Positions 16,170 through 25,294 of a stretch of DNA of 64,000 nt are shown here, one piece after another. The translations under genes were made by a program, and so were the position numbers. Source of the DNA: VXOI01 sp965197575 (GTDB lineage: Bacteria > Chloroflexota > Dehalococcoidia > Lucifugimonadales > UBA3495); the NCBI GenBank assembly GCA_965197575.1, contig OZ240214.1:4588001-4652000 (forward strand). Reading direction: 5' to 3'. Under the pieces are notes generated by a model, which worked only from the letters and a program-made list of their open reading frames with translations, did not search any database and had not been told where the DNA came from. Positions within the stretch are counted from its first letter, which is position 1. Every line of letters starts with the position of its first letter.

Positions 16170-17407
16170 CGCTATCCGCGGCTCTCGCCGGCATCAAGGT
16201 GGCGGAGTACTCCGGACTGGCCGCCGCGTCGTTCTGCGCCCGCCTGCTGGGCGACGCCGGGGCTGATGTGGTGAAGGTGGAGCCGCCGAGAGGGGACCGT
16301 TACCGGCGGCACGGCCCCTTCCCCGACGGGCGGCCCGACCCGGACTGGAGCGGGATGTTCCTGTACCTGAACGCCAACAAGCGCGGCGTCTGTCTGGACT
16401 TGGACGACCCGTCCCAGACCGCCGTGCTTCACCAACTGGTTGCCCGCGCCGACATACTGGTCGTGGGCGGACAGAGCGCCGAGGTGGACGCGCTGGACCT
16501 GCGCCGCGCGTCCCTCCAACACCTGAACCCCGGCCTGATCGTCGCCGCCATCACGCCCTTCGGCTTGTCGGGACCCAACAGCGCCCATGTGGGCGACGAG
16601 CTTACCGCGGTGGCCGCGGGCGGGCTGGCCTTCAGCACGCCGGGCATCCCGGACGGGGTGCAGGACCCGGCGTTGGAACCTCCCTTGACCGTGAATACTC
16701 CCATCGGCGAATTTGCGACCGGGGTGCAAGGCTCGGTGGCCTGCGTCGCCGCCCTGTTGGCGCGGCAGTTCAGCGGGCTAGGCTGTGAGATCGACCTCAG
16801 CTTGCAAGAGGGCGTGGCGGCGGTCATGCCCTTCGAGCTGGCCCACGCCGCCTACCACGAGCCCAAGAAGCGGGAGCCGTCCGTTTTCGGAGTGATGCCA
16901 AACGTTTACCTGCCCTGCAAGGACGGCTACGTCGTGATCATGGCGGTCATCGAGGCCCACTGGCGGCGCTTGATGGAAGCTGCCGGCAACCCCGACTGGG
17001 GAGAGTTGGAGGTGTTCGCCACCGCAGGGGAACGGGCCCGGAATTGGGATGCCCTGGAGCCGTTGGTCTTGGAGTGGACCATGTCCCACACCGGCGAAGA
17101 AATTGCCCGCTTGGCACAAGAACGCGGCGTTCCCTGCTTCCCTGCCTACACCGTGGGGCAGATGATGGAGTCGCCCCACGTCGCCGAACGCGACTTTCTT
17201 CAGGAGTTCACCAGCCCCGGCGGCGGGAGCTTCAAGCTGCCCGGCTATCCCATCCGCATGAGCGCCACGCCGTGGCAGTCGTTCCGGCCCGCGCCCGGTC
17301 TGGGCGTACACACCGCCGAGGTGCTGCGCGACTGGCTGGGCTACTCCGATACCGAAGCGCAGGCCCACGCCAAATCATTCTCGAAGGCAGCCGGGGCGGG
17401 CGGCTGA
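16166..17407 (+). CDS. CaiB/BaiF family III CoA-transferase
   Basis: A 413-residue protein starting at GTG 16166 (GTGA overlap). LAGIKVAEYSGLAAASFCARLLGDAGADVVKVEPP is the family N-terminus (shortened here in meaning, residues 5-40). At the position of the catalytic aspartate the sequence reads IGEFATG, with Glu in place of Asp, so the covalent acyl-anhydride mechanism may be altered. The second copy next door keeps Asp. The pair could form a heteromeric enzyme in which only one chain is catalytic. The substrate is unknown. Confidence 0.86.
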   Translation: MTLSAALAGIKVAEYSGLAAASFCARLLGDAGADVVKVEPPRGDRYRRHGPFPDGRPDPDWSGMFLYLNANKRGVCLDLDDPSQTAVLHQLVARADILVVGGQSAEVDALDLRRASLQHLNPGLIVAAITPFGLSGPNSAHVGDELTAVAAGGLAFSTPGIPDGVQDPALEPPLTVNTPIGEFATGVQGSVACVAALLARQFSGLGCEIDLSLQEGVAAVMPFELAHAAYHEPKKREPSVFGVMPNVYLPCKDGYVVIMAVIEAHWRRLMEAAGNPDWGELEVFATAGERARNWDALEPLVLEWTMSHTGEEIARLAQERGVPCFPAYTVGQMMESPHVAERDFLQEFTSPGGGSFKLPGYPIRMSATPWQSFRPAPGLGVHTAEVLRDWLGYSDTEAQAHAKSFSKAAGAGG

Positions 17408-18618
17408 TGGACCCGCTTCCGTTGCAGGGTATCCGCGTCGCCGACTTCGGGCAGATCATCGCCGCGCCCTTCACGTCTCAAATGCTGGGCTGGCTGGGGG
17501 CGGAAGTGGTGCTGATCGAGACCGAATCGCGCATGACCACCCGGGTGTGGCCGCCCTTCGCCGACGGCGAGTTCGGTATCGACCGCAGCGGCGGTTTCAA
17601 TCTGGTCAACAGCAACAAGCTGAGCTGCACCCTGGACCTGCGCCACCCGGAAGCGCTGGAATTGGCCAGGGACATCATCCGCATCAGTGACGTGGTGGTG
17701 GAGAACTATTCCACTGGGGCGATGGAGCGGATGGGCCTGGGCTACGATGCCGTGAAGAAGCTCAGGCCGGACATCGTATATATGTCCCTGGGCGCGTTCG
17801 GGCGAAGCGGCCCGTTCAAGGACTTGACCGGGTTCCACAGCGTCATCAATCTGTTCAGCGGGCTGGCGGCGGTTACCGGTCACCCCGGGTCTCATCCAAG
17901 AATCATGGGCGGACTGATCCCCGACGCCTACAGCGGGTGTTACTGTGTGCTGGCCGTCCTGGAAGCGCTGTACCACCGTTCGCGCACCGGCGAAGGCCAG
18001 TTCATTGAGGCGTCGATGACCGAGGCCCTGACCGGACTGATTCCCGAAGCGGTGATGGAGTATTCCCTGACCGGCAAGGAGCAGGAACGGGTCGGCAACC
18101 GGGACGGACGGAAAGCGCCCCACAATATGTTCCGTTGCTTGGGCGACGAGAAATGGGTGACGATCTCCGTGGAGACGGACGCGCAGTTCCGCGCCCTGTC
18201 CCAGGCCGCCGGTCATGCCGAGTGGGCCGACGACGCCCGGTTCGTCACTGCCCCGGCGCGTTTGGAAAACCAGGACGCCCTCGAACCGCTTTTGCAACAA
18301 TGGACCGCCGAGCTCGAGGTGGCCGAGGTCGTCGCTTTACTGCAAGCTGCGGGTGTTCCGTCGGCCCCGGTGTCCGATACTGCCGCGGTGCTGACCGACC
18401 CGCATCTGGTGGAGCGGGGTTTCGTGGCCGGGTTGGACCACCCGGTCGTGGGCGTCCGGCCCATCCCTACCCTGCCGTGGGCCGCCGACGGGCGGAGAGT
18501 AAGCGATCTTCGGCCTGCCCCCCGCTTCGGCGAGCACAATCCCTGGGTTCTGAAAGAACTGCTCCAAGTGTCCGACGAGGAATACGAGCGTCTGGTCGTA
18601 TCGGGCGCGATAGGCTGA
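17407..18618 (+). CDS. CaiB/BaiF family III CoA-transferase (second copy)
   Basis: A 403-residue protein whose ATG overlaps the previous stop (TGATG). Family features: LQGIRVADFGQIIAAPF, MLGWLGAEVVLIET, and PDAYSGCYCVLAVLEAL with the expected catalytic Asp in the PDAYSG segment, then TGEGQFIEASM. Together with the preceding genes it forms a CoA-ester module: activation by CoA transfer, then hydration by the MaoC pair. The actual acid handled is not evident. Confidence 0.88.
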   Translation: MDPLPLQGIRVADFGQIIAAPFTSQMLGWLGAEVVLIETESRMTTRVWPPFADGEFGIDRSGGFNLVNSNKLSCTLDLRHPEALELARDIIRISDVVVENYSTGAMERMGLGYDAVKKLRPDIVYMSLGAFGRSGPFKDLTGFHSVINLFSGLAAVTGHPGSHPRIMGGLIPDAYSGCYCVLAVLEALYHRSRTGEGQFIEASMTEALTGLIPEAVMEYSLTGKEQERVGNRDGRKAPHNMFRCLGDEKWVTISVETDAQFRALSQAAGHAEWADDARFVTAPARLENQDALEPLLQQWTAELEVAEVVALLQAAGVPSAPVSDTAAVLTDPHLVERGFVAGLDHPVVGVRPIPTLPWAADGRRVSDLRPAPRFGEHNPWVLKELLQVSDEEYERLVVSGAIG

Positions 18619-18642
18619 ATCCCCGGCAACCACGGAGACGTT

Positions 18643-21600
18643 ATGGCCAGAAACATATCTTTCCTCTTCGCGTATAGCGTGGTTGCCATACTGGTTGCCT
18701 TGTTGCTGGCGTGTGCTGGTGAGCCGCCGCTAATTCCCACTCAGCCAACTGCGCCGACCAGCGAGCCGACGCCCTCGCCCGGGCAGCACGCCACCCCGAC
18801 AGTCGCGCCAATCAGCGCAGTCACGCCAACCAGCACGCCCACGTATACACCGGCTCCAACTCCGACGCCAACCAGCACGCCCACGTATACACCGGCTCCA
18901 ACTCCGACGCCCGTGCCTATTCCGACGCCAACACACCGAACACCGGCGACTGATTCAACTCCGACGCCCACCAGCGCACCACCGCGGACACAGGCGCCGA
19001 CCAGCACGCCACCGCCGACGCCAGTTCCTGTTGTCAATCTGGAAATGGACTCAGAGCCGACAGTGACCGGGTACTATTCCGACGGCAGCGCTAACGTCGA
19101 GTTGACCGTGTCCTTGCACAATACAGGCGATCTTCAAGCAGAGGATTCTCAAAGAATCTCGTTGACGTGCAGTTGGAGCGGCGAGACCGTGAGCAAGTGC
19201 GGAGAAGAATTCACCGTGACGCTGCCTGACGGGTTCGGGCCGGTTTGGAAGACGCTGACCCGGCGCGTCCCGATGGGGACATCCTCGTTTGAGTTCGACT
19301 ATGGCAGAACCGCGGCGTTCGCACTGGCAGTTGATGTGCCGGAACGGATCGTAGGTGTGGAGCAGGAGGTGTGGGAGTGCTTCAGCGACAGAGAGGGAGT
19401 TACAGGCGCCTGGCATCCCTGCGGAGGTTGGTTCTATAACACTATCTTTAAGTGGGACCAGGATAGGCCAGTAATAATTTGGGCCAACACCGCCGGAGAC
19501 CCTGAATATATTCGCCTCCTAAGCGAGGTGCTGGCTGAACTTTCCCTGATGTTGGACCTTGAATTCCAGCTAACTTCTATTCCGGGTGAGGAGGACGTCA
19601 GAGCCCATGTAGGAGTCAGCAGGTCCTTGGCGGAAAGGATAATTGACGAGGTTAATTTCGACTGCGTGGACGCCGGTGGATGCGCCAGTAGCCCCGGCTT
19701 TGGTGACAAGTATCATCAAGATGGCGTTGTGCACAGCGGCTGGCTGATAGTCTGGAAGAGAAACAAGTTCGATGAGCGCGGGGTAAGGGGAGATATCCTT
19801 CACGAGGCGTTGCACGCTTTGGCTTCCATGGGCCATCGCCACAATGACCCGACGAGCATTATGAGTTATTACTCGGTGGTGGATAATTCTGCTCTTTCTT
19901 TCATGGACGAAGCCTTGGTTCGGCTGCACTCCCATCGCCTCGTCAAGCCCGGGATGACGATGGACGAGGTTCGATCGCTTATAGTCTTCAGTAGCGAACT
20001 GTTGGACGAACCAGAACACGCGGCCTCGACTCCCGTGCGGATGCTGGAGCGGGCGTATCTCAGGCTTCTGGACGCGGGATCGGCACGCTTTACTATTTCC
20101 CGTTCGGAATCGAATTGCCGCGAACTCGGCCCGGCAAACTACACAACAGCCAACTATTGGTTCGAGGGGCCACGGTGGATAAAGATCAATGACGGCTCCT
20201 ATCAATACTACATCGTCCAGCACTCAAATGACGAAATCGAGATGTGGAGCAACCGTGCAGGACAGTGGCGAAAGGTGGAGCAGGAGCAGACGGACCTGAG
20301 GGGTACGCTCAATCTTTACGCCGAATCGGGCCCTCACAGGGCGCTGATAGGAATTCTGTCTGGACGTGATACGTCCGATATCGAGGTCTTGACCCGTGCG
20401 GACGGTGAAGTGACGCTCAAGATAAATCTTCCTGACGCAGGCTATTTCCCTGCGTCAGCTGAAATAGTCGTGATCCTCAACGAACAGAGCTTTGAGATCC
20501 GGGATTACAGTATGCGGTGGGTTGCACAGGATTGCGGCGTGATAGAAACGTGGGCCAAGAACGGACAGTACGGGGTAGAAGTCGAGTTCCCCGACGCTAT
20601 CGTAGAGAGATCAAGCAGCTTGGGAAGCTGTGATTCGATGACGCTTGGCACTCTATTCGGAGTTATTACTTCGGAGGGCGTACTTCCGGGATGGTGCGGG
20701 CCTGACCCCGCATCAAATGCGCGTCAATACCATTTCAACCTGGATGCGCCAGGAGGCCTGGTCACCGTCAACGTTGAAGAGTTTACTGGTCCGTTTCGGC
20801 TGCGCCTCTCGAAGGGCGATGAGATTCTGAAGAGCACCACAGCCGCAAGGATAGCGGCCGTATTGGAGAGAGGCGACTACACCGTAGAACTAGCGACATT
20901 TCACCCTCTCGTTTTGGGATCGTTCAATCTTGAGGTCAGCCTAACGCAGGTAAGCAGGGCGATTTCAGTCAGCAGCGGCAGGAACCACACTTGCGCCCTG
21001 GACACAGAAGGTCTCCTGTTCTGCTGGGGATTGACAGACTACCTGGAGATAAATCCCGATAATCAAGAGCGGTTTCAACTTGTCGGAGGCGGCCCGGGTG
21101 CTTGGCACACTTGCGGGCTTCAATCCGACGGTAAGCCAATATGCTACGGAGCGACTGTTTTTGGGGAGACATCTCCGCCCGAGGGAGAAAGATTTGCGGC
21201 CATCACCGGCGGTGAGAGGGTAACCTGCGCATTGCGTGAGGACGGCTCTGCTGTCTGTTGGGGTTTGGAAGGGATACCTCATGGCCGTACTAGAATATCT
21301 CCTCCATCCAATCAGACATTCTCATCCATTAGCGGCGGCGATTTCCATACGTGCGCCCTGACTACGGAAGGACGCCCTGAGTGTTGGGGCAGTGACTTTT
21401 TTGGCCAAGCCTCGCCTCCTGCTAACAAAGCTTTCGTATCCATTAGCGGCGGCGGATACCACACTTGCGGTCTGGAAGCCAACGGCATTCCCGTATGTTG
21501 GGGCAGAGATGACAAAAGTCAGTCATCACCCCCAGAAGTAGCAAGGTTGACCGCCATAAGCAGCGGCGGAGACCACACGTGCGGTCTCACACACGAAGGA

Positions 21601-21768
21601 GCCATTCTCTGCTGGGGTAGCGACGAATTTGGCCAGTCCTCGCCTCCAGAAGGAGAAAAGTTGACCGCTATCAGTAGCGGTGGACGACATACGTGCGGCA
21701 TCACGCACGGCGGCGCCGTTCTCTGCTGGGGCAGTGACAAATCTGGACAGTCGTCGCTCTACGGTTAA
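18643..21768 (+). CDS. Secreted lipoprotein with metzincin-type protease domain and RCC1 repeats
   Basis: A 1041-residue protein. The hydrophobic N-terminus ends in a lipobox (LLLAC, Cys near 24). A threonine/proline linker with 42-bp DNA repeats spans about residues 30-125. A beta-rich region follows. Near residue 387 lies HEALHALASMGHRH, which fits the HExxHxxxxxGxxH zinc site of metzincins, with a possible Met-turn (SIMSYY) near 405. From about residue 771 to the end are seven RCC1-type repeats (for example GGDHTCGLTHEGAILCWG), likely a beta-propeller with cysteine pairs. It is probably anchored outside the membrane and may cleave or bind surface proteins. Start ATG is preceded by GGAGA. 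Confidence 0.85.
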   Translation: MARNISFLFAYSVVAILVALLLACAGEPPLIPTQPTAPTSEPTPSPGQHATPTVAPISAVTPTSTPTYTPAPTPTPTSTPTYTPAPTPTPVPIPTPTHRTPATDSTPTPTSAPPRTQAPTSTPPPTPVPVVNLEMDSEPTVTGYYSDGSANVELTVSLHNTGDLQAEDSQRISLTCSWSGETVSKCGEEFTVTLPDGFGPVWKTLTRRVPMGTSSFEFDYGRTAAFALAVDVPERIVGVEQEVWECFSDREGVTGAWHPCGGWFYNTIFKWDQDRPVIIWANTAGDPEYIRLLSEVLAELSLMLDLEFQLTSIPGEEDVRAHVGVSRSLAERIIDEVNFDCVDAGGCASSPGFGDKYHQDGVVHSGWLIVWKRNKFDERGVRGDILHEALHALASMGHRHNDPTSIMSYYSVVDNSALSFMDEALVRLHSHRLVKPGMTMDEVRSLIVFSSELLDEPEHAASTPVRMLERAYLRLLDAGSARFTISRSESNCRELGPANYTTANYWFEGPRWIKINDGSYQYYIVQHSNDEIEMWSNRAGQWRKVEQEQTDLRGTLNLYAESGPHRALIGILSGRDTSDIEVLTRADGEVTLKINLPDAGYFPASAEIVVILNEQSFEIRDYSMRWVAQDCGVIETWAKNGQYGVEVEFPDAIVERSSSLGSCDSMTLGTLFGVITSEGVLPGWCGPDPASNARQYHFNLDAPGGLVTVNVEEFTGPFRLRLSKGDEILKSTTAARIAAVLERGDYTVELATFHPLVLGSFNLEVSLTQVSRAISVSSGRNHTCALDTEGLLFCWGLTDYLEINPDNQERFQLVGGGPGAWHTCGLQSDGKPICYGATVFGETSPPEGERFAAITGGERVTCALREDGSAVCWGLEGIPHGRTRISPPSNQTFSSISGGDFHTCALTTEGRPECWGSDFFGQASPPANKAFVSISGGGYHTCGLEANGIPVCWGRDDKSQSSPPEVARLTAISSGGDHTCGLTHEGAILCWGSDEFGQSSPPEGEKLTAISSGGRHTCGITHGGAVLCWGSDKSGQSSLYG

Positions 21769-21788
21769 ACCGTTGAAAGGACAGTCAA

Positions 21789-23018
21789 ATGCCCAGAAAC
21801 ATCATCGAAGTAAACCCGGCGAAATTCCCTTGGCTGGACCTCAATCGCTACACCTTCTGCTTGGGAGCGGAGAACGCCGGGATCTTATATCTGGCCGGGC
21901 AGACGGCCAGCGAGTACGATCCGGCCGCCGGTGCAGTCGTTTGCAAGGGCGACTTGCTGGACCAGACCAGGGTCATCTACGAAAAGCTGGGCGTTGTGCT
22001 GGAAGCCGCCGGCATGTCCTTCGCCAACGTGGTGCAGACCGTCGACTACATCGACCCTTCGGCCTTGCCCCAATACCGGGAGACCGGCGCAATACGCCGG
22101 GAATTCTTGGGTGGGACTCCGGTCGGCTCCACCGGCATCTGCGTGGAGCGGCTGCTCCGGCCCGACGCCTTGCTGGAAGTGAGCGCGGTGGCCGTGCGCG
22201 GGGAGAAGCGGGCGGTCAACCCCGGCTACGACCGCTACGGCGCCCTCACCTACGTGCCCGGTGTAATCGCCGGCAACACGCTGTGGACGTCCGGTTTCAT
22301 CGGCAGCGACGAAGGGGACGGTCAGGCGTCCTTCCCTCAAGACACCGCCCGCCAGATGGGACTGACCTACGGCATCGTGGGACAGGTTCTCGAAGCCGCC
22401 GGGGCCGCGCCGTCCGACGTGGTCAAGACCCTCGAATACGTGGCTCCCCAGGCGCTGCTCCAGTACGAGACGGGCGCGGCGGATGCCCGCCGCCGATTCT
22501 TCGAAGGCGCCTACCCGGCCACTACCGGAATCCCGGTCAACCGGCTGCTCCGCCCAGAGGGCCATGTCGAGGTCGAGGTGGTGGCGGCGCTGGGCGGGGT
22601 CCGGGAGGAAATACACGTGCCGGGATGGGAGGCCAGCTACGGCGGGGCCACTTACGTTCCCGCCGTAAAGAAGGGGCGGATGCTGCAACTATCGGCCCAA
22701 GCGGGCGTCGACCACACCACCGCGTCCGGTGTCGGCCCCTTTGACATCGTGGCCCAAGCCGAACAAGCCTACTCCAACCTGGCGCGGGTGCTGGCCGAAG
22801 GCGGCTACTCCATGGACGATGTGGTCAACACCATCGAGTGGGTACCGCCCAACGGCCTGTCCGCCTACCGGCGCGTAGGCGAGGTCCGCCGCAAGTTCTT
22901 CAGCGACAGCTTCCCCTCGGCCACCGGCGTCTCGATGCACCGCATCAGGCGGCCCGGCCCGCCCGAACGGATGCTGCCAGAGTTGCTTTTCGAAGTAACG
23001 GCGGTGGCCATCGTCTAG
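21789..23018 (+). CDS. Triple-domain RidA/YjgF-family protein
   Basis: A 409-residue protein made of three RidA-like units (about residues 5-135, 140-270 and 272-409). Each has the VVKTLEYV or VVQTVDYI type helix and an RR.F......ATTGIPVNRLLRP end. Canonical RidA is a single 130-residue enamine deaminase that forms a trimer, so one chain here may make the whole trimer-like ring. The conserved Arg appears in the RLLRP segments. It may deaminate enamine intermediates or hydrolyse related compounds. It converges with the next gene and overlaps it by 4 bases. Confidence 0.83.
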   Translation: MPRNIIEVNPAKFPWLDLNRYTFCLGAENAGILYLAGQTASEYDPAAGAVVCKGDLLDQTRVIYEKLGVVLEAAGMSFANVVQTVDYIDPSALPQYRETGAIRREFLGGTPVGSTGICVERLLRPDALLEVSAVAVRGEKRAVNPGYDRYGALTYVPGVIAGNTLWTSGFIGSDEGDGQASFPQDTARQMGLTYGIVGQVLEAAGAAPSDVVKTLEYVAPQALLQYETGAADARRRFFEGAYPATTGIPVNRLLRPEGHVEVEVVAALGGVREEIHVPGWEASYGGATYVPAVKKGRMLQLSAQAGVDHTTASGVGPFDIVAQAEQAYSNLARVLAEGGYSMDDVVNTIEWVPPNGLSAYRRVGEVRRKFFSDSFPSATGVSMHRIRRPGPPERMLPELLFEVTAVAIV

Positions 23019-23701
23019 AGGTCTTGGCCCGCCTCGTCTTCGTCCTCTTCTAGTCCGGCGGTGGCAACTTGGGCGCCTGCCGCCCCTTGCTGTTGGGCCA
23101 TCCAGTTTTGCAGCCAGCGGCGGAACTCGTCGAGCGCGGGCGGCGATACATAGAACACCTCGATGTCGGCGGGAAACTGCACCTGGTGCCGTTCGCTGAT
23201 CATCAGCAGTCCTACCGCGTCGTCGCCCAAGGTGTCGTCAATTACCGAGGCGATGTACTCGTAGCGCTTCCGGTTGCTCTCGGCGTGCCACTCTTGGAGC
23301 CGAGACGCCACCGAGGGGCTCGCCAAGGGAATCATCATGCACCGCTGCAAGTCCAGCGTCTCCAGCAGGACTTCCAGGTTCTCGGTGGCCGCCAAGTCCG
23401 CCCCGGCCTCGCACTTGGCGGCGACGAAGGCGTGGCTCCGCTGGTCGCCGGCCCGCAGGAGTTCTAACCCTTCATCCCCGCCCGCGGTAACGCTTTCGTG
23501 ATAGACGCACTGCAGGCCGCCCAAGGCGGACTCCAAAGCCGCCACCTGGACTTGCATTTGTTCCCAGTAGTTCTGCAATGCCGCCGCGCCTTCCTGGTCG
23601 TTGGCCTGGGGACTGTAGACCAACGGCACCAGCAGCAGCTTGCGCCGGCCCGCGTATTGGGCGGCGGCGGGCCGGTTGATACGGCCCAATTCCTGGCTCA
23701 T
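23015..23701 (-). CDS. Conserved hypothetical protein (peptide-release-factor-like alpha/beta)
   Basis: A 228-residue soluble protein that I cannot assign. It contains RKLLLVPLVYSPQA near the N-terminus, a middle rich in charged helices, and DIEVFYVSPPALDEFRRWLQNWM near the end, followed by an acidic tail. ALGGLQCVYHESVTAGG and VGLLMISERHQVQF look like structured strand-helix segments. It stands alone between convergent and divergent neighbours. The similarity to release-factor-like families is only an impression from the VGLLMI segment. Confidence 0.6.
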   Translation of the reverse strand: MSQELGRINRPAAAQYAGRRKLLLVPLVYSPQANDQEGAAALQNYWEQMQVQVAALESALGGLQCVYHESVTAGGDEGLELLRAGDQRSHAFVAAKCEAGADLAATENLEVLLETLDLQRCMMIPLASPSVASRLQEWHAESNRKRYEYIASVIDDTLGDDAVGLLMISERHQVQFPADIEVFYVSPPALDEFRRWLQNWMAQQQGAAGAQVATAGLEEDEDEAGQDL

Positions 23702-23790
23702 CCGGCCACCTCCGAATCGTCGTAAGCGGGGTAATCATAGCAGCCCGCGATAGCGTCGGAAAATCAGGGCGAGGGGAGCCAAACTGCAGT

Positions 23791-23852
23791 CGTACGTCCG
23801 TAGGTAGCTCAGTTGTCAGCGCGCGCCTTATCTACCGGCCAGAGAGGTCATC
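23791..23852 (+). tRNA. tRNA-like fragment (degenerate 5' half)
   Basis: The stretch contains a tRNA-type D-arm (TAGCTCAGTTG.TCAG) followed by a CTTATCTAC loop-like segment and AGAGGTCA, which looks like a variable region. No T-arm or matching acceptor stem follows before the next gene. It is best read as a tRNA remnant. The 154-base gap otherwise holds nothing clear. Confidence 0.3.
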
Positions 23853-23855
23853 CCT

Positions 23856-24290
23856 TCACGCCGGCTCCGCAACGAACACCGGAATCCTCCGCGTCGTCCG
23901 GTTCTGATACTCCTCGTAGGGCGGGAACGCCGCCACCGACAGCTCCCACAACCGCGCCCGTTCTTCCGCATCCTCAACCTCGCGGGCCCGCATCGTGTAC
24001 ACCTCAGTCTCGTCCCGAATCTCCACGTTGCCGTCCGCCCGAAGGTTGTACACCCACACCGGGTTCTTCGGCGCGCCGCCCCGAGACCCTACCAGGACGT
24101 AGTTGTTTCCGTCCTTGACCCGCATCAGCGGCGTCTTGCGGATTGCCCCGGTCTGGTTCCCCCGGTTGGTCACGATGATGACGGGCAGTCCGGTATCGCG
24201 CAACGTCGTTCCTTCCGCGCCCCCGCTGCCCTCGTAAAGTTCCACCTGATCGCGCACCCAATCGGTGGTTGACGGTATGTACTCGGCCAT
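23856..24290 (-). CDS. Deazaflavin (F420)-dependent nitroreductase-family protein
   Basis: A 144-residue split-beta-barrel protein of the Ddn/FGD-related nitroreductase family. TTLRDTGLPVIIVTNRGNQTG, IRKTPLMRVKDGNNYVLVGSRGGAPKNPVWVYNL and EVYTMRAREV are its typical blocks. Members bind reduced F420 and reduce quinones or unsaturated substrates. ATG at 24290 (MAEYIPS) is chosen over an upstream in-frame ATG since homologues start here. It indicates an F420-using host. Confidence 0.85.
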   Translation of the reverse strand: MAEYIPSTTDWVRDQVELYEGSGGAEGTTLRDTGLPVIIVTNRGNQTGAIRKTPLMRVKDGNNYVLVGSRGGAPKNPVWVYNLRADGNVEIRDETEVYTMRAREVEDAEERARLWELSVAAFPPYEEYQNRTTRRIPVFVAEPA

Positions 24291-24378
24291 AGTTCGCTCC
24301 TGCCTCCTGATTGCCGGGTGCCTGTGGCTGATCATAACCCGAATCGCCGCAATCCTCTACCGCTGCCACGTCGTCCCG

Positions 24379-24513
24379 CAGGGTCTTTCAATTGTCGGCG
24401 GACGATAGCCGAACCCGCAGGGCAACCAGGAGGGTTGCCCCTACCATACGCCCCGCCCGCAAGCGTAGGGGCAGCCCTTGTGGCTGCCTTGGGTGGACAA
24501 TTGAAAGACCCTG
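24379..24513. repeat. Inverted-repeat element of 135 bp (MITE-like)
   Basis: Perfect 18-base inverted repeats (CAGGGTCTTTCAATTGTC) at 24379-24396 and 24496-24513 bound a 99-base centre with its own GTAGGGGC/GCCCCTAC-type complementary segments. There is no coding frame. It lies between the F420 gene and the NIPSNAP gene and could be a small non-autonomous transposon or a strong RNA hairpin. Confidence 0.7.
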
Positions 24514-24597
24514 ACTACCAATGAATGATATAAGTTGGTAAGCCGGGCGTATGATAAACTGGCCGTCAGTTGACCATGACCGTTAGAGGAGAAGCGC

Positions 24598-25215
24598 ATG
24601 ATCTACGAAGTACGCACCTATGACCTGAAGCCCGGCGCGGTGCACCAGGCTGAGGAAGCCTTCGCCGAGGCCCTGCCCTACCGGGAGAAGTATTCTCCCA
24701 TCGCCGCCTTCTGGCATACGGAGATCGGGCCGTTGAACCAGATCATCCACGTTTGGGGCTACGAAAGCCTGGCGGAACGGGAGCGTATCCGGGCAGAGGC
24801 CAGCAAAGAGCCCAACTGGCCGCCGAAGATCACGCCGGGCAACATCCTGAACATGAACTCGGAAGTCTGGACGCCGGCCCCGTTCATGCGCCCGATGGGT
24901 GGCGACCAAGCCTTGGGCGACATCTACGAGATGCGGGTGTACACCTACCAGCCCGGCTCGATCCCCGAGCTGCTGCGCCGGTGGGCCGATTCCTTGCCCT
25001 ACCGGGAAGAGTTCTCCCCCTTGGCCGCCGGAATGCACACCGAGTTCGGCGGGCTGAACAAGTGGATGCACGTCTGGCCCTACAAGGACCTGAACCACCG
25101 GGCCGAGGTCCGGGAGGCCGCCAGCAAGATCCCCCAGTGGCCCAGCGGCGCTCCGGGGCGGGTCAGCCAGGAAAACAAGATCATGGTCCCGGCAGCGTTT
25201 TCTCCGATGCACTGA
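24598..25215 (+). CDS. NIPSNAP-family protein, two domains
   Basis: A 205-residue protein with two ferredoxin-like NIPSNAP repeats. The first starts MIYEVRTYDLKPGAVHQAEE and the second DIYEMRVYTYQPGSIPELL. Both end in a HVWGYESL or HVWPYKDL motif and an R-rich helix. The role is unknown; dimeric alpha/beta barrels of this type often bind small hydrophobic molecules. A GAGGAGAAG ribosome site precedes the ATG. It sits upstream of an FAH-family gene on the same strand. Confidence 0.85.
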   Translation: MIYEVRTYDLKPGAVHQAEEAFAEALPYREKYSPIAAFWHTEIGPLNQIIHVWGYESLAERERIRAEASKEPNWPPKITPGNILNMNSEVWTPAPFMRPMGGDQALGDIYEMRVYTYQPGSIPELLRRWADSLPYREEFSPLAAGMHTEFGGLNKWMHVWPYKDLNHRAEVREAASKIPQWPSGAPGRVSQENKIMVPAAFSPMH

Positions 25216-25294
25216 CCCGGCCGATGCGCTGATCCGATTCTTCCGTACCTGATACTGCTCTCCTCTCCCAATGGGAGAGGCTTGGGGTGAGGAC

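Noticed and set aside
24378..24515. CRISPR-like repeat in the palindromic element
   Set aside because: There is a single pair of inverted repeats with no regularly spaced direct repeats or spacers. No CRISPR array was seen anywhere in the window.
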